Made by a program: the position numbers and the translations under genes. Positions 54,290 through 63,083 of a DNA stretch of 64,000 bases are shown here, piece by piece. The notes beneath the pieces were generated by a model. That model had not been told where the DNA came from and ran no database searches. It worked only from the letters and a program-made list of their open reading frames with translations. The DNA lies in assembly GCF_900092025.1 (NCBI RefSeq), contig NZ_FLTX01000012.1, forward strand, positions 1 to 64,000, given 5' to 3'. The DNA comes from Xanthomonas bromi (lineage in GTDB: Bacteria > Pseudomonadota > Gammaproteobacteria > Xanthomonadales > Xanthomonadaceae). The first letter of the stretch is position 1. The number at the start of each line of letters is the position of its first letter.

Positions 54290-54445
54290 AACGGCATGCG
54301 CCCGCGCCAACCATCGTCGTACGCGCATGCCGCTGGTCTCGCCAAACCGAAACTGGTTGCCTGCACCACGGCGCAATGGCCGAGCATGTTGATGCAGGCG
54401 CTTTCGATACACGAAAGCAGGCTACTCCCCAAGGGGCGCGCAGTG
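54290..54445 (-). promoter_or_regulatory. yybP-ykoY (Mn2+) riboswitch upstream of mntP
   Basis: The minus strand shows the conserved yybP-ykoY landmarks in order: GGGGAGTAGCC (54421-54430), a small hairpin CTTTCG/CGAAAG (54401-54417), CAACATGCTCGG (54380-54391) and GGCGAGACC (54335-54343). Downstream, 9-base arms GGCATGCGC and GCGCATGCC (54323-54331 and 54293-54301) can pair as an expression platform. A second possible hairpin (TTGGCGCG with CGCGCCCAA) would compete with it. This RNA class senses Mn2+ and often controls mntP. Confidence 0.85.
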
Positions 54446-54551
54446 TACCAACGCATTGCGGCGGTCGGTGCGTTTGCACTGCACGCGAAGGTCGGTCTGA
54501 TCTTTATAGCCTTGGCTATGCGGTGCGTTTCCGGCCTGCCTGCGGCGGTAT

Positions 54552-56075
54552 TCAATCACCGCGCAGCAAGGCGCGCACTGCGTCCATGTCTACGTCGCGA
54601 CCATGTTGCAGATCCTGCGCGGTGAGGTGTACTGACACGTCGGGTAACACGCCGCGATCTGGCTGCGCGCTGGTTGGAAACTGCCCGACCAGCGGCATGT
54701 CTACTTCGATCTTCGAGTTGGGCAGGTGGAGGAAGAAAAACGCACTGCCGTTGATGCCGCGCAGGTTGCCGCCGGTGGGCTGGCCGACCAGCGTGGCCAG
54801 GCCATTGCGCTGCAGCTGCTGTGCAAAGTCGAAGGTGGCCGAGCTGTTCTCGGCGCTGGTCACCACAAATACCCGGCCGTTGAAGTGCGGCGTGCGCAAT
54901 GGCAGGTAGCGCTGCGCTACGCTGCCGCGCGCGGGGTCGAGCGTGTAGAAACGCCTGTCGTAGGCAACCGCACGCGCGCGCCAGTCGCGGAAGGACCGGT
55001 CCCAGGTGGTGACATACGGCGCCAACGCATCGGGTAAGCGCCGATAGCGCACCAAGTGGCGCAACGGCGGCACCGCCACCTTGCCTGCGGCCAGATAGCC
55101 CAGCAGCACGCTGCCCACATCCAGCCCGCCCTCGTTGCCACGCAGATCGATCACCAACGCAGGCACTTTGCGTTCGGCAAGGCGTGCGAAGCTGCGGGCG
55201 CAAAAGGCATGCCAATCCCAGCGGCTGTCATACAGCGCCCAGTCCGGCATGCGCAGAATTGCCAGATCGGCCGAGTCCATCGCCAGCGTCCAGGCCGGCG
55301 TTGCGCTGTCGCGTGCACGCTGGGGTGCCATTGCGTTGCGTTGGGCCGTGTCGATGCCGCTTACCCGTAGCGCGCGTCGCACGGTTGCACCCGGCGTGCG
55401 CACCTCCAGCACCGGGTTGGCGGAGATCTGCGGAAACAGCAGCGGCAGATACACATCGAAGGCCTCGATGCGCGCAAACCCCTGCATCTCCATCTGTGCA
55501 ATGCGCTTGGCATCGTTGTTGCCGTCGGCGCGCGCCACGGTCATCAAGGCCGCCAGAATCTGGGAAGCGGCAACGCCATCGATCGACATCACTTCGGTGC
55601 CCGGTACCAGGCCGGGCTGGTCGGACCCATTGCGGCTGACCACCATGCGGCCTTGCAGCCAACGGAAATGAAACGGCAGCAGACGGTTGCCGGGGAACAG
55701 GGCGTGCTGGATCGGCTCGGGCTGATTGACGAAATTCGAAAAGCTGTGGCCGCAGCGCACGCTGGCGGTCAGACGCGAGATGGCCAGGTAGGTCTGGCCG
55801 AGCGTGGCGCCGTGTTCGAGTTCGGTGCGCAGGTCGGCGAAGCGTTGTGCGACCTGCTGTTCGATCGCGTAGCGGTACAGGCCCGGATGCAGCGCGCCAT
55901 AGGCCTGGTGCAACACATCGATATCGTCCAGCAGCGCCGGGCCTGCGAGGGGGCTATCGCTGCTCAGTGGTGGCGCTGGTGGGCCGCCGACGCCCCGTAC
56001 TCCGGCCAGAGCAGCGCAAACCGCAACAGCAAGCGGTGAGGACGGATGCGAGGGGGCATGGCAACTCCTGGGCAC
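54552..56075 (-). CDS. S41-type tail-specific protease, likely exported; N-terminus possibly frameshifted
   Basis: Predicted 507 residues from a GTG at 56075. The C-terminal half has the S41 (CtpA-like) features VIDLRGNEGGLDVGSVLLGYL and FVVTSAENSSATFDFAQQLQ (nucleophile-Ser strand) and GQPTGGNLRGINGSAFFFLHLP. A PDZ-like middle part has GLVPGTEVMSIDGV. The GTG lacks a ribosome site. An ATG at 56059 has a strong AGGAG and opens a good signal peptide (MPPRIRPHRLLLRFALLW) but in a different frame that stops soon after. The simplest reading is an exported protease with a one- or two-base frameshift in its signal peptide. Confidence 0.7.
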   Translation of the reverse strand: MPRSCHAPSHPSSPLAVAVCAALAGVRGVGGPPAPPLSSDSPLAGPALLDDIDVLHQAYGALHPGLYRYAIEQQVAQRFADLRTELEHGATLGQTYLAISRLTASVRCGHSFSNFVNQPEPIQHALFPGNRLLPFHFRWLQGRMVVSRNGSDQPGLVPGTEVMSIDGVAASQILAALMTVARADGNNDAKRIAQMEMQGFARIEAFDVYLPLLFPQISANPVLEVRTPGATVRRALRVSGIDTAQRNAMAPQRARDSATPAWTLAMDSADLAILRMPDWALYDSRWDWHAFCARSFARLAERKVPALVIDLRGNEGGLDVGSVLLGYLAAGKVAVPPLRHLVRYRRLPDALAPYVTTWDRSFRDWRARAVAYDRRFYTLDPARGSVAQRYLPLRTPHFNGRVFVVTSAENSSATFDFAQQLQRNGLATLVGQPTGGNLRGINGSAFFFLHLPNSKIEVDMPLVGQFPTSAQPDRGVLPDVSVHLTAQDLQHGRDVDMDAVRALLRGD

Positions 56076-56139
56076 GAGTCGCCAGCGTCGCCGGCTGCAT
56101 CGCAGCGGGCGACTCACATGGCCAATTGCCGTGCGATTT

Positions 56140-57285
56140 TCAGGATGTGCGACGTTGCGCGCGCCGGTAGTCGCTGGGCGTGCAACCCACCTGCGCGCGG
56201 AACACCCGGTTGAAGCTGGCCTTGGAACCGAAGCCGACCGCCAGCGCGAGGTAGAGAATGTCCTCATCGCCCGCCAGTAGGCGCTGCGCCTCGGCGATGC
56301 GCAGTGCGTTGACGAAGCCGCTGAAGGTCTGTCCCAGGCCCTCGTTGAGCGCACGCGACAGATAGTTGCTGTTGGTGCCCATGCGACGCGCCAGCTCGGG
56401 CAGGGTGAGGTTCGGCTCGCGCCACCAGCCGTGTGCGCTGACCTCGGCAGCCACGCGTTGCCCCAGCGCCTGCCAGTCCTTCTCCACCACCACAGGCTGC
56501 GGGGCGGCTGGCGCGGGCAGGTCTCATGTGGGTGCCGGCGGGTCCGGCGTCTGCGGCGCATCGCGCGGTGGGTAGGACGCTCGGGCATGTCGCCAGCCTT
56601 CCAGTCCGAGGTAGTAGACCAGCGCGACGGTGGCCAGATACCGCGGAAACTCGTCGAAGTAGGACAGGCGATGCCACAAGCGGTCGCCGGCGGTGAAGCC
56701 CAGCCGCAACGCCACCAGCAACGAGGCGGCAACCAGAAAGCCGCGCAGCCACGGCAGCCGCAGCTCCTCGCGCGCGCTGCTGTGGTGCTCCAGCCAGCGC
56801 TGATAGGCCAGGGAGTCGCGCCAGGCCAGCAGCAGGTACACCGCCAGCGAGGCCAGCACCAACGCATCCTGCAACTGGGCGATCCAGGGCACCTGGACAG
56901 CAGTGTTCCAGGCCCATTTGCGTTGCAGCGGCCAGGTGAACAGCCAGGTGTCGTAGCCGCCTTGCAGCAGTGCCGGCAGCAGATGCAGCGCCCAGCGTGG
57001 TGGCAGCTGTTGGCGCGCCAGTTGGCGCACGTAGAGCCACACCAGCGGCCCGATGGCCAGCTCCCAGAACAGCGCGGCGTAGGTCAGGTCCGGATAGGCG
57101 TCGTAGGCGCCGGCATAGCCGAGCGTGTAGGGCGTGATCAGCGCCACCACCACCAGCAGTGCCGCCAGGCAACGGTTGGCGATGCGATTGACCGGCGCCA
57201 GCAGCAACAGGCCGGCACCGAGCACGCCGTGCGCGCTGCCGAGCAGCAGGATGGTGCTCCACATCCCGAAGGTGATGCTGGACAT
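56140..57285 (-). pseudogene. AraC-family membrane-bound regulator interrupted by an in-frame stop
   Basis: Two minus-strand frames in the same register, 56524-57285 (253 residues) and 56140-56493 (117 residues), are parted by one TGA at 56524-56526. The first is a membrane region of about seven helices (MSSITFGMWSTILLLGSAHG). The second is an AraC-type DNA-binding domain with two helix-turn-helices (LTLPELARRMGTNSNYLSRA, DILYLALAVGFGSKASFNRV and PSDYRRAQR). Together they make the known layout of a membrane-anchored AraC regulator of about 380 residues. The TGA lies in the linker. Separate translation of the halves cannot be excluded. It flanks the S41 protease gene, its likely target. Confidence 0.7.
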
Positions 57286-57375
57286 GCGATCCCGCGCGGG
57301 CGATCGCGCCGAGTATAGGGGCGATCGACCAGGCCACGGGTCCCGCCTGGACGGTGCGGCGCCGGCTGCGTGCGG

Positions 57376-58125
57376 CTAGTGCAGCCCGCTGGAAATCTCG
57401 GCAGTTGCCGCGCACAGGGCTTGCAACGCCGCTTGCGGGCTGACCAGTGCAGGGCGCCGTTCGATAAAGGGCACGGTAAGCGTGTAGGCCGCACTGCCGC
57501 GTTGCAGAATCGGTGCGGTCAGATCGACCACCCCCACCACCGCTTCGCTGGGCTGCATGGCGTAGCCGTCGCTGCGCGCCTGCGCGGCGGCAGCCAGGAA
57601 TTGCGCGCGCTCGAACGGCACCTCGCTGGCATCGAGCATGTCCAGCCAGCGTGCCTGCACCTCCGGCGGCTGGAAAGCGAACAGCACCAGCCCGGAGCTG
57701 GAGTGCGTCAACGGGCGACGATGCCCCGGGCGCACCACCAGGCCCAGGTCGCTGGGCACGTCCATCTGCGCGATCACCACGATCTGGTCGCCGGACGGCG
57801 CCACCAGATGGCAGGGCTGGTAGATCGCATCGGACAGGCGCCGCATCACCGGCAACGCGGCCTCGCTGATGTTCTGCACGTGCGGCTGTTGCATGCCGAG
57901 CATGAACAGACGATTGGTCAGCACGTAGTCGCCTTCGCCATCGCGGGTGAGATAGCCGCGCTCTTCCAGCACCTGCAGCATGCGGAAGATCTCCCCACGC
58001 GAGCGGCCGATGCCCTGCGAGATCGCGCCCATGCTCATCGGCTGCGCCTGGCGGGCGAGCAGCTCCAGGATGTCCAGCCCCTTGTCCAGGGCCGGCGCGC
58101 GATACTTGGCGGGTTCGGTGCTCAT
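57376..58125 (-). CDS. IclR-family transcriptional regulator of the fucose locus
   Basis: Predicted 249 residues: an N-terminal winged helix-turn-helix (GLDILELLARQAQPMSMGAI, IGRSRGEIFRMLQVLEERGYL) and a C-terminal IclR effector-binding domain (ILQRGSAAYTLTVPFIERR). It is divergent from the fucose permease, with a near-perfect palindrome between them, so it probably represses the locus until L-fucose or a derivative binds. Start at 58125 (MSTEPAKYRAP); an upstream frame extension of 27 codons overlaps the operator region and was rejected. Confidence 0.88.
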   Translation of the reverse strand: MSTEPAKYRAPALDKGLDILELLARQAQPMSMGAISQGIGRSRGEIFRMLQVLEERGYLTRDGEGDYVLTNRLFMLGMQQPHVQNISEAALPVMRRLSDAIYQPCHLVAPSGDQIVVIAQMDVPSDLGLVVRPGHRRPLTHSSSGLVLFAFQPPEVQARWLDMLDASEVPFERAQFLAAAAQARSDGYAMQPSEAVVGVVDLTAPILQRGSAAYTLTVPFIERRPALVSPQAALQALCAATAEISSGLH

Positions 58126-58202
58126 CCGTTTGCAGGTCCAGGCAGGGTGCGGCGCGCCAGGGTACAGGCAACGCGGGGCGGGGTCAGGTGGTGCGCGGTA
58201 GT

Positions 58203-58231
58203 GCAAATATAAACAAAGATTTTATATTTGC
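58203..58231. promoter_or_regulatory. Perfect palindrome, probable IclR operator
   Basis: GCAAATATAA (58203-58212) and TTATATTTGC (58222-58231) form a 10-bp perfect inverted repeat with a 9-base spacer. It is AT-rich in otherwise GC-rich DNA and lies between the IclR gene and the divergent permease gene, 74 bp before the permease ATG. Confidence 0.7.
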
Positions 58232-58304
58232 ATGGCGCTGGCCTGCGCAGTACGCTCGCTCGATTGCAACGCAAGCGCCACAGCCTTGGGAGGGGAACGG
58301 TCGC

Positions 58305-59606
58305 ATGCATCACAGTGACATTGCCGCGTCACCGCGCGGCAACCTGGCGCGTACCGCCATGGTTCCCCTGTTGTTGATCGTCAGCCTGTTCTTTTTGTGG
58401 GGCATGGCCAACAACCTCAACGACATCCTGATCAAGCAGTTCAAGAAGGCGTTCGAGCTGACCGACTTGCAGGCCGGGCTGGTGCAGAGTGCCTTTTACA
58501 TGGGCTATTTCGTGTTCGCGATGCCGGCGGCGATGTTCATGCGCCGCTACAGCTACAAGGCGGCCGTGGTGCTCGGCCTGCTGCTGTATGCATGCGGGGC
58601 GTTTCTGTTCTATCCGGCCGCGCAGGTGCACACCTACTGGCTGTTCCTGCTGGCGTTGTTCGTCATCGCCAGCGGGCTGGCGTTCCTGGAGACCACCGCC
58701 AATCCGCTGGTGACCGTGCTCGGCCCCGCCGATGGCGCGGCGCGGCGCTTGAACCTGGCGCAGGCCTTCAACCCGCTGGGCTCGATCACCGGCGTGCTGG
58801 TGGGCCAGCACTTCATCTTCTCCGGCGTGGAGCACACCCCTACCGAGCTGGCGGCGATGGCGCCGGCCGCGCGCGAGGCGTTCTTCGCTACCGAATCGTC
58901 GGCGGTGCAGATGCCGTACCTGATCATCGGTGCGGTGGTGGTGCTGTGGGCGATCCTGATCGCGCTGGTGCGCTTTCCCACCGGCGCGCCGGTGGCAGAC
59001 GCCGGTGTCGCGCCCAGGCGCGCCCGTTTCAGCGAATTGCTGTGCAATCGGCGCTTCATGTTCTCGGTGGTGGCGCAATTTTTCTACGTGGGCGCGCAGG
59101 TCGGCATCTGGAGCTATCTGATCCGCTACCTGCAGGATGCTGTGCCGGGGACGCCGGAAAAAACCGCAGCGACCTATCTCACCATTTCGCTGGTGCTGTT
59201 CATGGCCGGCCGCTTCATCGGCACCGCGCTGTTGCGCTATCTGGCGCCCGCGAAGCTGCTGGCAAGTTTTGCCGTGATCAATCTGATCTTGTGCGCAGTC
59301 GCCATCGCGCTGCCTGGTTGGACCGGGTTGTATGCCCTGGTGGCCGCCAGCGTGTTCATGTCGGTGATGTTTCCGACTATTTTTGCGCTGGGCCTGGACG
59401 GCATGCATGACGATGCGCGCAAGTTGGGCTCGTCCTTGCTGGTGATGTCCATCATCGGCGGTGCGCTGCTCACCGCCGTGATGGGCGCGGTCTCGGATAT
59501 GGCCGGTATCCATTGGGCGATGGTGGTGCCAGGTGCGTGCTTCGCAGTGATTTTGGTATTCGCGTTGCGCGCACGCCGTGCAGCGCCCGTTATTGCAGGA
59601 GCCTGA
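58305..59606 (+). CDS. fucP: L-fucose:H+ symporter FucP-like MFS permease
   Basis: Predicted 433 residues with 12 membrane helices. The start NLARTAMVPLLLIVSLFFLW and the motif GMANNLNDILIKQFKKAFEL are hallmarks of the FucP/GluP group of the major facilitator family; LEVTANPLVTVLGP-type sequence appears as ETTANPLVTVLGP. It imports L-fucose with a proton. ATG 58305 has GGGAGGGGA upstream. It lies downstream of the palindromic operator and two bases before the mutarotase gene. Confidence 0.9.
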   Translation: MHHSDIAASPRGNLARTAMVPLLLIVSLFFLWGMANNLNDILIKQFKKAFELTDLQAGLVQSAFYMGYFVFAMPAAMFMRRYSYKAAVVLGLLLYACGAFLFYPAAQVHTYWLFLLALFVIASGLAFLETTANPLVTVLGPADGAARRLNLAQAFNPLGSITGVLVGQHFIFSGVEHTPTELAAMAPAAREAFFATESSAVQMPYLIIGAVVVLWAILIALVRFPTGAPVADAGVAPRRARFSELLCNRRFMFSVVAQFFYVGAQVGIWSYLIRYLQDAVPGTPEKTAATYLTISLVLFMAGRFIGTALLRYLAPAKLLASFAVINLILCAVAIALPGWTGLYALVAASVFMSVMFPTIFALGLDGMHDDARKLGSSLLVMSIIGGALLTAVMGAVSDMAGIHWAMVVPGACFAVILVFALRARRAAPVIAGA

Positions 59607-59608
59607 GC

Positions 59609-59968
59609 ATGCCGCGTCTTTGCTACGTGCTGGATCTGCACGACGATGCGGCGCTGATCGCCGAGTACGAGCGCTGGCATCGGGCCACCGAGGTGTGGCC
59701 GGAAGTGGTGGCGTCATTGCAGCAGGCCGGCATCGAGGAACTGGAGATCTTTCGCAGCGGCGATCGGCTGGTGATGCTGATGGACGTGAGCGAGCACTAC
59801 GATCCGGCCGTCAAGGCCGCGCGCGATGCGGCGGACCCGCGCATCCAGGCATGGGAGCAGTTGATGTGGCGGTTCCAGAAGCCGCTGCCCGGCAGTGCAC
59901 CGGGCGAGAAATGGCGCCAGGCCGGACGGATCTTTGCGCTGACTGAGGCGATCGACGCGCAGCGCTAG
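59609..59968 (+). CDS. L-rhamnose/L-fucose mutarotase family protein
   Basis: Predicted 119 residues, the usual length of the RhaM/DUF718 family, with YERWHRATEVWPEVVASL, the probable catalytic His in that segment, and EIFRSGDRLVMLMDVSE. It interconverts anomers of a deoxy sugar; in this locus L-fucose is the expected substrate. It follows the permease by two bases, so the two form an operon. ATG 59609 overlaps no other start choice that keeps the family N-terminus. Confidence 0.85.
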   Translation: MPRLCYVLDLHDDAALIAEYERWHRATEVWPEVVASLQQAGIEELEIFRSGDRLVMLMDVSEHYDPAVKAARDAADPRIQAWEQLMWRFQKPLPGSAPGEKWRQAGRIFALTEAIDAQR

Positions 59969-59974
59969 GCCGCG

Positions 59975-60208
59975 CCCTCATCCGCCCTTCGGGCACCTTC
60001 TCCCGCAGGCGGGAGCAGGGTGTGATTCGGTTTGGCTCGGGCGTGGTGGGGACGGCTGCGCCATGGACCACCGCCGGGCATCTGCAGTGCGCTGCGGTCA
60101 GCGGTTGGCGTTCCGCGACGTCAAAGACCTATGACCCCGCCGTCCCGGACGACCGACGCCTTCCTTCTCCCGCGCGCGGGAGAAGGTGCCCGCAGGGCGG
60201 ATGAGGGA
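59975..60208. repeat. Pair of inverted intergenic repeats
   Basis: Segments 59975-60020 and 60164-60208 are inverted copies of one unit (CCCTCATCCGCCCTTCGGGC, then ACCTTCTCCCGC) that also occurs in the array between glyQ and glyS. They bracket ~140 bp without a gene. The pair lies between the mutarotase and fuconate dehydratase genes, which converge, and could act as a transcription end. Confidence 0.65.
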
Positions 60209-60216
60209 ACGCGGGC

Positions 60217-61539
60217 TCAGGCCTTTGCACTGGCCGCCAGATCCTCAACCCAGAACCGTCCGCCCGGATAGCTGAATTCCGCAATCGAGGCGGCATGCAT
60301 TTCTGCGGAAAAACCCGCGGCCTCCGGCGCGAGATAGCGGCCGTGGCGGATGCGCACCGGGTCGAGAAAGTGCTGGTGCAAATGGTCGACGAATTCGATG
60401 GCGCGGTCTTCCATCTTGCCGGTGATGGCGACGAAATCGGCCATGGCCAGGTGTTGCACCAACTCGCACAGACCAACACCGCCAGCGTGCGGAAACACGC
60501 GGATGTTGAACTTTGCGGCCAGCAGCAGGATGGCGAGATTTTCGTTGACGCCGCCCACGCGTGCGGCATCGATCTGGATCAGGTCCACCGCGCCGGCCTG
60601 CAATAGTTGCTTGAACACCACGCGGTTCTGCGTGTGTTCGCCGGTGGAGACCGGCACCGGGGTAATGCCCTGACGGATTGCGGCATGGCCAAGCACATCG
60701 TCCGGGCTGGTGGGTTCTTCAATCCAGGCGATGTCGAATTCGGCCAGTTGGCGCATCCAGTCGATCGCCGGGCCCACGTCCCAGCGCTGATTCGCGTCCA
60801 CCGCCATCGCAATGTCCGGGCCGATCGCCTCGCGCGCCAGGCGGCAGCGACGGATATCGTCTTGCACGTTGGCGCCGACCTTGAGCTTGATGGTGCGGAA
60901 GCCATCGGCCACGGCTTCCTTGGCCAGCCGCACCAGCTTCTCGTCCGAGTAGCCGAGCCAACCGGGCGAGGTGGTGTAGGCGGGGTAGCCCTGCTCGATC
61001 AGCGTGGCGATCCGTTGCGCGCGCTGTGGCTGCGCATTGCGCAGGATGGCCAGCGCTTCGTCGCGGGTGAGCGCGTCGGTGAGGTAGCGGAAGTCGATGG
61101 TGTCGACCAGCTGCTCGGGCGTGAGCTCGGCGATGTAGCGCCACAGCGGCTTGTTCGCCGCGCGTGCGGCCAAGTCCCAGGCGGCGTTGATCACCGCGCC
61201 GATGGCCATGTGCATCACGCCTTTTTCCGGGCCCAGCCAGCGCAGTTGCGAATCGTTGGTGAGCCGGCGTGCGAAGGCACCCAGGTCGGCGATGACGTCT
61301 TCCACGCGCAGGCCCACCACGTGCTCGGCCAGTGCGGCCACTGCAGCGGTCTGCACGTCGTTGCCGCGGCCAATGGTGAACACCAGTCCGTAGCCGGCCA
61401 GGTCATTGGGTGCATCGGTGCGCAGCACGACGTAGGCCGCCGAGTAGTCTGGATCGGGATTCATCGCATCCGACCCATCCAGCTCGCGTGAGGTGGGGAA
61501 GCGGACGTCGTGGGTTTCGAGGGCGATGATGGTGCGCAT
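60217..61539 (-). CDS. fucD: L-fuconate dehydratase
   Basis: Predicted 440 residues, an enolase-superfamily enzyme of the mandelate racemase group. It removes water from L-fuconate to give 2-keto-3-deoxy-L-fuconate. Visible active-site residues: K218/K220 (KLKVG), metal ligands D248 (VDANQRWD), E274 ([10 protein letters not shown]) and E301 (STGEHTQNR), and H351 (FPHAGGVG). The positions of K220 and H351 match those described for the X. campestris enzyme. Start [20 protein letters not shown] at 61539 fits the family. It is followed upstream by the FAH hydrolase gene in the same direction. Confidence 0.96.
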   Translation of the reverse strand: MRTIIALETHDVRFPTSRELDGSDAMNPDPDYSAAYVVLRTDAPNDLAGYGLVFTIGRGNDVQTAAVAALAEHVVGLRVEDVIADLGAFARRLTNDSQLRWLGPEKGVMHMAIGAVINAAWDLAARAANKPLWRYIAELTPEQLVDTIDFRYLTDALTRDEALAILRNAQPQRAQRIATLIEQGYPAYTTSPGWLGYSDEKLVRLAKEAVADGFRTIKLKVGANVQDDIRRCRLAREAIGPDIAMAVDANQRWDVGPAIDWMRQLAEFDIAWIEEPTSPDDVLGHAAIRQGITPVPVSTGEHTQNRVVFKQLLQAGAVDLIQIDAARVGGVNENLAILLLAAKFNIRVFPHAGGVGLCELVQHLAMADFVAITGKMEDRAIEFVDHLHQHFLDPVRIRHGRYLAPEAAGFSAEMHAASIAEFSYPGGRFWVEDLAASAKA

Positions 61540-62059
61540 GAAAATCCTGGGCGGTGAAGGGTGGAAGAAGAACGGACCGACAAGAACGGAAACACGGAAT
61601 TGCTTAAGCCCCTCTTCCACTGGGAGAGGGGTGAGGGGACGAACGCGTAGCGCCGGTCGTGTTGACGCATGGCAGGGCCCGTGCGTTTGCAGCTCAAATC
61701 ACTGAATCGACTGCACGACCAATCTGCGTATCGCTATCGAAGCGCTGCAACGTTTGAACATTCCACGCGGCCGCCGACTCGCTAAAACGACATGCTGATG
61801 CTGCGTTAGCACCAGCACCGAGGTAGCACGCCAAACAACAGCGGCATTGAGTCGATTTGCGCGACGACGTGGTGCCGTACCCTCACCCCGACCCCTCTCC
61901 CGACGGGAGAGGGGCTTGAGCTACAGCGCGCACCCAGAGTTGCTCGGCGACGTCTACGTTTGTTGTTCGGCTTTTGCTGCAAAAGAAGGGTCTGAGTGGT
62001 GGAGCGCACCGCGTTACCAAGTTCTCAATCCCGCAACGCTCTCCTGCAGGCATGCGGCC
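61540..62059. other. Intergenic region with inverted repeats
   Basis: These 520 bp contain no supported gene. Two copies of the Xanthomonas-type GC repeat in opposite orientation lie at 61606-61640 (GCCCCTCTTCCACTGGGAGA) and 61877-61920 (ACCCTCACCCCGACCCCTCT). They are relatives of the glyQ-glyS array. The ~235 bp between them show nothing recognisable. Confidence 0.5.
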
Positions 62060-62917
62060 TCAAGCCGCATCGCGCGGATGCGCCACCACCGGTTGGCGCT
62101 GGCGACCCAGGCCTTCGATCTCCAGTTCCATGACATCGCCCGGCTTCAGATACACCGGCGGCTTCTGGCCCAGGCCCACGCCCGGCGGCGTACCAGTGCT
62201 GATCACATCGCCCGGCATCAGCGTCATGTAGCGGCTGATATGGCTGACCAGTTCGGCCACGCCGAACACCATCGTGCGGGTGCTGCCGTTCTGGTAGCGA
62301 TGACCATTGACCTCCAACCACATCGACAGGTTCTGCGGGTCGGCGATTTCATCGCGCGTCACCAGCCACGGGCCGATCGGGCCGAAGGTGTCGGCGCTCT
62401 TGCCCTTGACCCATTGGCCGCCGTGTTCGAGCTGGAATTCGCGCTCGGACAGGTCGTTGATCACCGCATAGCCGGCTACATGGTTCAGCGCCTCGTCCAG
62501 CGCCACATCGCGTGCCACGTCGCCGATCACCACACCCAGTTCCACTTCCCAATCGCTCTTCACCGAGCCGCGCGGGATGATCACGGTGTCGTTGGGGCCG
62601 CACACGGCGGTGGTGGCCTTCATGAAAAGAATCGGCATCTTGGGTACTTCCATGCCCGATTCGGCGGCGTGGTCGGCGTAATTGAGCCCCACGCAGATGA
62701 ACTTGCCGATGCGGCCCACGGCGGCGCCGTAACGCTGTTCGCCTTGGATCAACGGCAGCGCGGAGATATCCAGCGCGCGCAGCTTGTCCATGCCGGCATT
62801 GGTGAGGTGCTCACCGGCGACATCGTCGATCACACCGCTGAGGTCGCGGATGCGGCCGTCGCTGTCGATCAAGCCAGGACGTTCGTGGCCTTCGGCGCCA
62901 ATGCGTACGAGTTTCAT
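62060..62917 (-). CDS. Fumarylacetoacetate hydrolase family protein, probable 2,4-diketo-3-deoxy-L-fuconate hydrolase
   Basis: Predicted 285 residues of the FAH family: KFICVGLNYADHAAESG near the middle, the metal-ligand segment SDWEVELGVVIG, then YAVINDLSERE and TGTPPGVGLGQKPPVYLKPG. In this locus it fits the last step of the fuconate pathway, splitting diketo-deoxy-fuconate to pyruvate and lactate. The exact substrate is inferred from the neighbours. The start at 62917 is MKLVRIGAEG. It lies between fucD and the SDR gene, all on the minus strand. Confidence 0.88.
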   Translation of the reverse strand: MKLVRIGAEGHERPGLIDSDGRIRDLSGVIDDVAGEHLTNAGMDKLRALDISALPLIQGEQRYGAAVGRIGKFICVGLNYADHAAESGMEVPKMPILFMKATTAVCGPNDTVIIPRGSVKSDWEVELGVVIGDVARDVALDEALNHVAGYAVINDLSEREFQLEHGGQWVKGKSADTFGPIGPWLVTRDEIADPQNLSMWLEVNGHRYQNGSTRTMVFGVAELVSHISRYMTLMPGDVISTGTPPGVGLGQKPPVYLKPGDVMELEIEGLGRQRQPVVAHPRDAA

Positions 62918-63083
62918 GCGGTCTTCCTTTGCAGGTGAGGAGTGGAGCGGCTAGCGAACCTAGCGCGCATGCATCAGGTGGGTAAGGACGGTGTGCTCAC
63001 ATTGAAGCGCACGCGCGACAGATCGCGCTTCCAATCGCTGCGCCCGCGTGTTGTGCGGGCGGCAGCGTGCGTCTTGGCCGCGC

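Noticed and set aside
54552-56867. 771-residue frame fusing an AraC-like region with the S41 protease
   Set aside because: The part upstream of about 56075 reads the AraC regulator gene out of frame; it is not a fusion protein.
56264-58171. 635-residue minus-strand frame across the IclR and AraC genes
   Set aside because: Out-of-frame translation of two identified regulators, Arg/Gly/Ala-rich without motifs.
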